In this document: piece by piece, positions 6,497-6,546 of the stretch
How the letters are laid out: each line of letters begins with the position of its first letter
Numbering within the stretch: position 1 is the first letter of the stretch
Source: Deltaproteobacteria bacterium
GTDB lineage: Bacteria; Desulfobacterota; DSM-4660; Desulfatiglandales; HGW-15
Reading direction: 5' to 3'
Assembly (NCBI GenBank): GCA_019308525.1
Contig: JAFDIC010000232.1
Location: 1-6,546 of the forward strand
Length of the DNA: 6,546 bases
The notes under the pieces: generated by a model
The model's input: the letters and a program-made list of their open reading frames with translations, nothing else
Told to the model about the DNA's origin: nothing
Database searches by the model: none
Program-made: the position numbers and the translations under genes

Positions 6497-6546
6497 ATGG
6501 GGACGAAAGAAAGGAAGGTCATCGGCAAAGGTCGGGACAAAAAGCA
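6497..6546 (+). CDS. Possible start of a further gene, cut by the window edge
   Basis: ATG 6497 follows GAGGA (6489-6493) by three bases and opens a frame to the end of the window, encoding MGTKERKVIGKGRDKK. It begins 37 bases after the methyltransferase stop, a spacing compatible with an operon. Sixteen strongly basic residues are too few to identify a family, and the ribosome site spacing is short, so the call is tentative. Corrinoid proteins and reductive activators often sit beside such methyltransferases, but this N-terminus does not resemble the usual start of a corrinoid protein. Confidence 0.4.
   Translation, partial: MGTKERKVIGKGRDKK

Noticed and set aside
1..6546. Mobile element, CRISPR array, tRNA or defence system
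   Set aside because: No transposase or integrase motifs, regular spacer-repeat pattern, tRNA cloverleaf or defence domain was seen on either strand. HrpA is a housekeeping-type helicase here, with no defence partner beside it.

Overview
The window holds ordinary bacterial chromosomal DNA of moderate GC content. It carries three confidently identified protein genes, one unrecognised small gene, and the possible start of a fifth gene at the right edge. The protein set is a class I glutaminyl-tRNA synthetase, a long HrpA-type DEAH helicase, and a URO-D-family zinc methyltransferase of the kind used with corrinoid proteins. Together with arginine codons rich in AGG/AGA, this suggests an anaerobic Gram-negative bacterium, possibly of the Desulfobacterota (old Deltaproteobacteria). 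That taxonomic placement is inference, not something the sequence proves.

Left part (minus strand). Positions 708 to 1 encode the first 236 residues of GlnRS (glnS), which runs off the left edge. A good sigma70-type promoter (806-778) and a Shine-Dalgarno site lie in front of it. Further upstream (853-940) is a small cluster of imperfect direct repeats that could be operators. A 74-residue unknown gene (1299-1075) reads in the same direction. It has its own Shine-Dalgarno site and promoter, and a run of nine G lies next to the -35 box.

Centre (plus strand). A divergent intergenic region (about 1300-1589) leads into hrpA (about 1590-5360). The open frame extends back to an ATG at 1461, but a good promoter lies inside that extension. 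The family N-terminus also fits a start at GTG 1590. The helicase core and the long C-terminal region typical of HrpA are intact.

Right part (plus strand). After a 79-base gap comes a complete 339-residue URO-D-family protein with an H-x-C plus distant Cys zinc motif (5440-6459). It looks like a methylcorrinoid:thiol/folate methyltransferase rather than the haem enzyme HemE. A possible further gene starts at 6497 and is cut by the edge.

glnS and hrpA both serve translation: HrpA is linked to mRNA/ribosome rescue, and GlnRS charges tRNA. The methyltransferase belongs to one-carbon metabolism and appears to begin a different functional block. I found no mobile element, CRISPR array, tRNA, rRNA or clear new multi-gene system. 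The most interesting items are small-scale: the G9 tract by a promoter, the repeat clusters in two leaders, and the unrecognised 74-residue gene.
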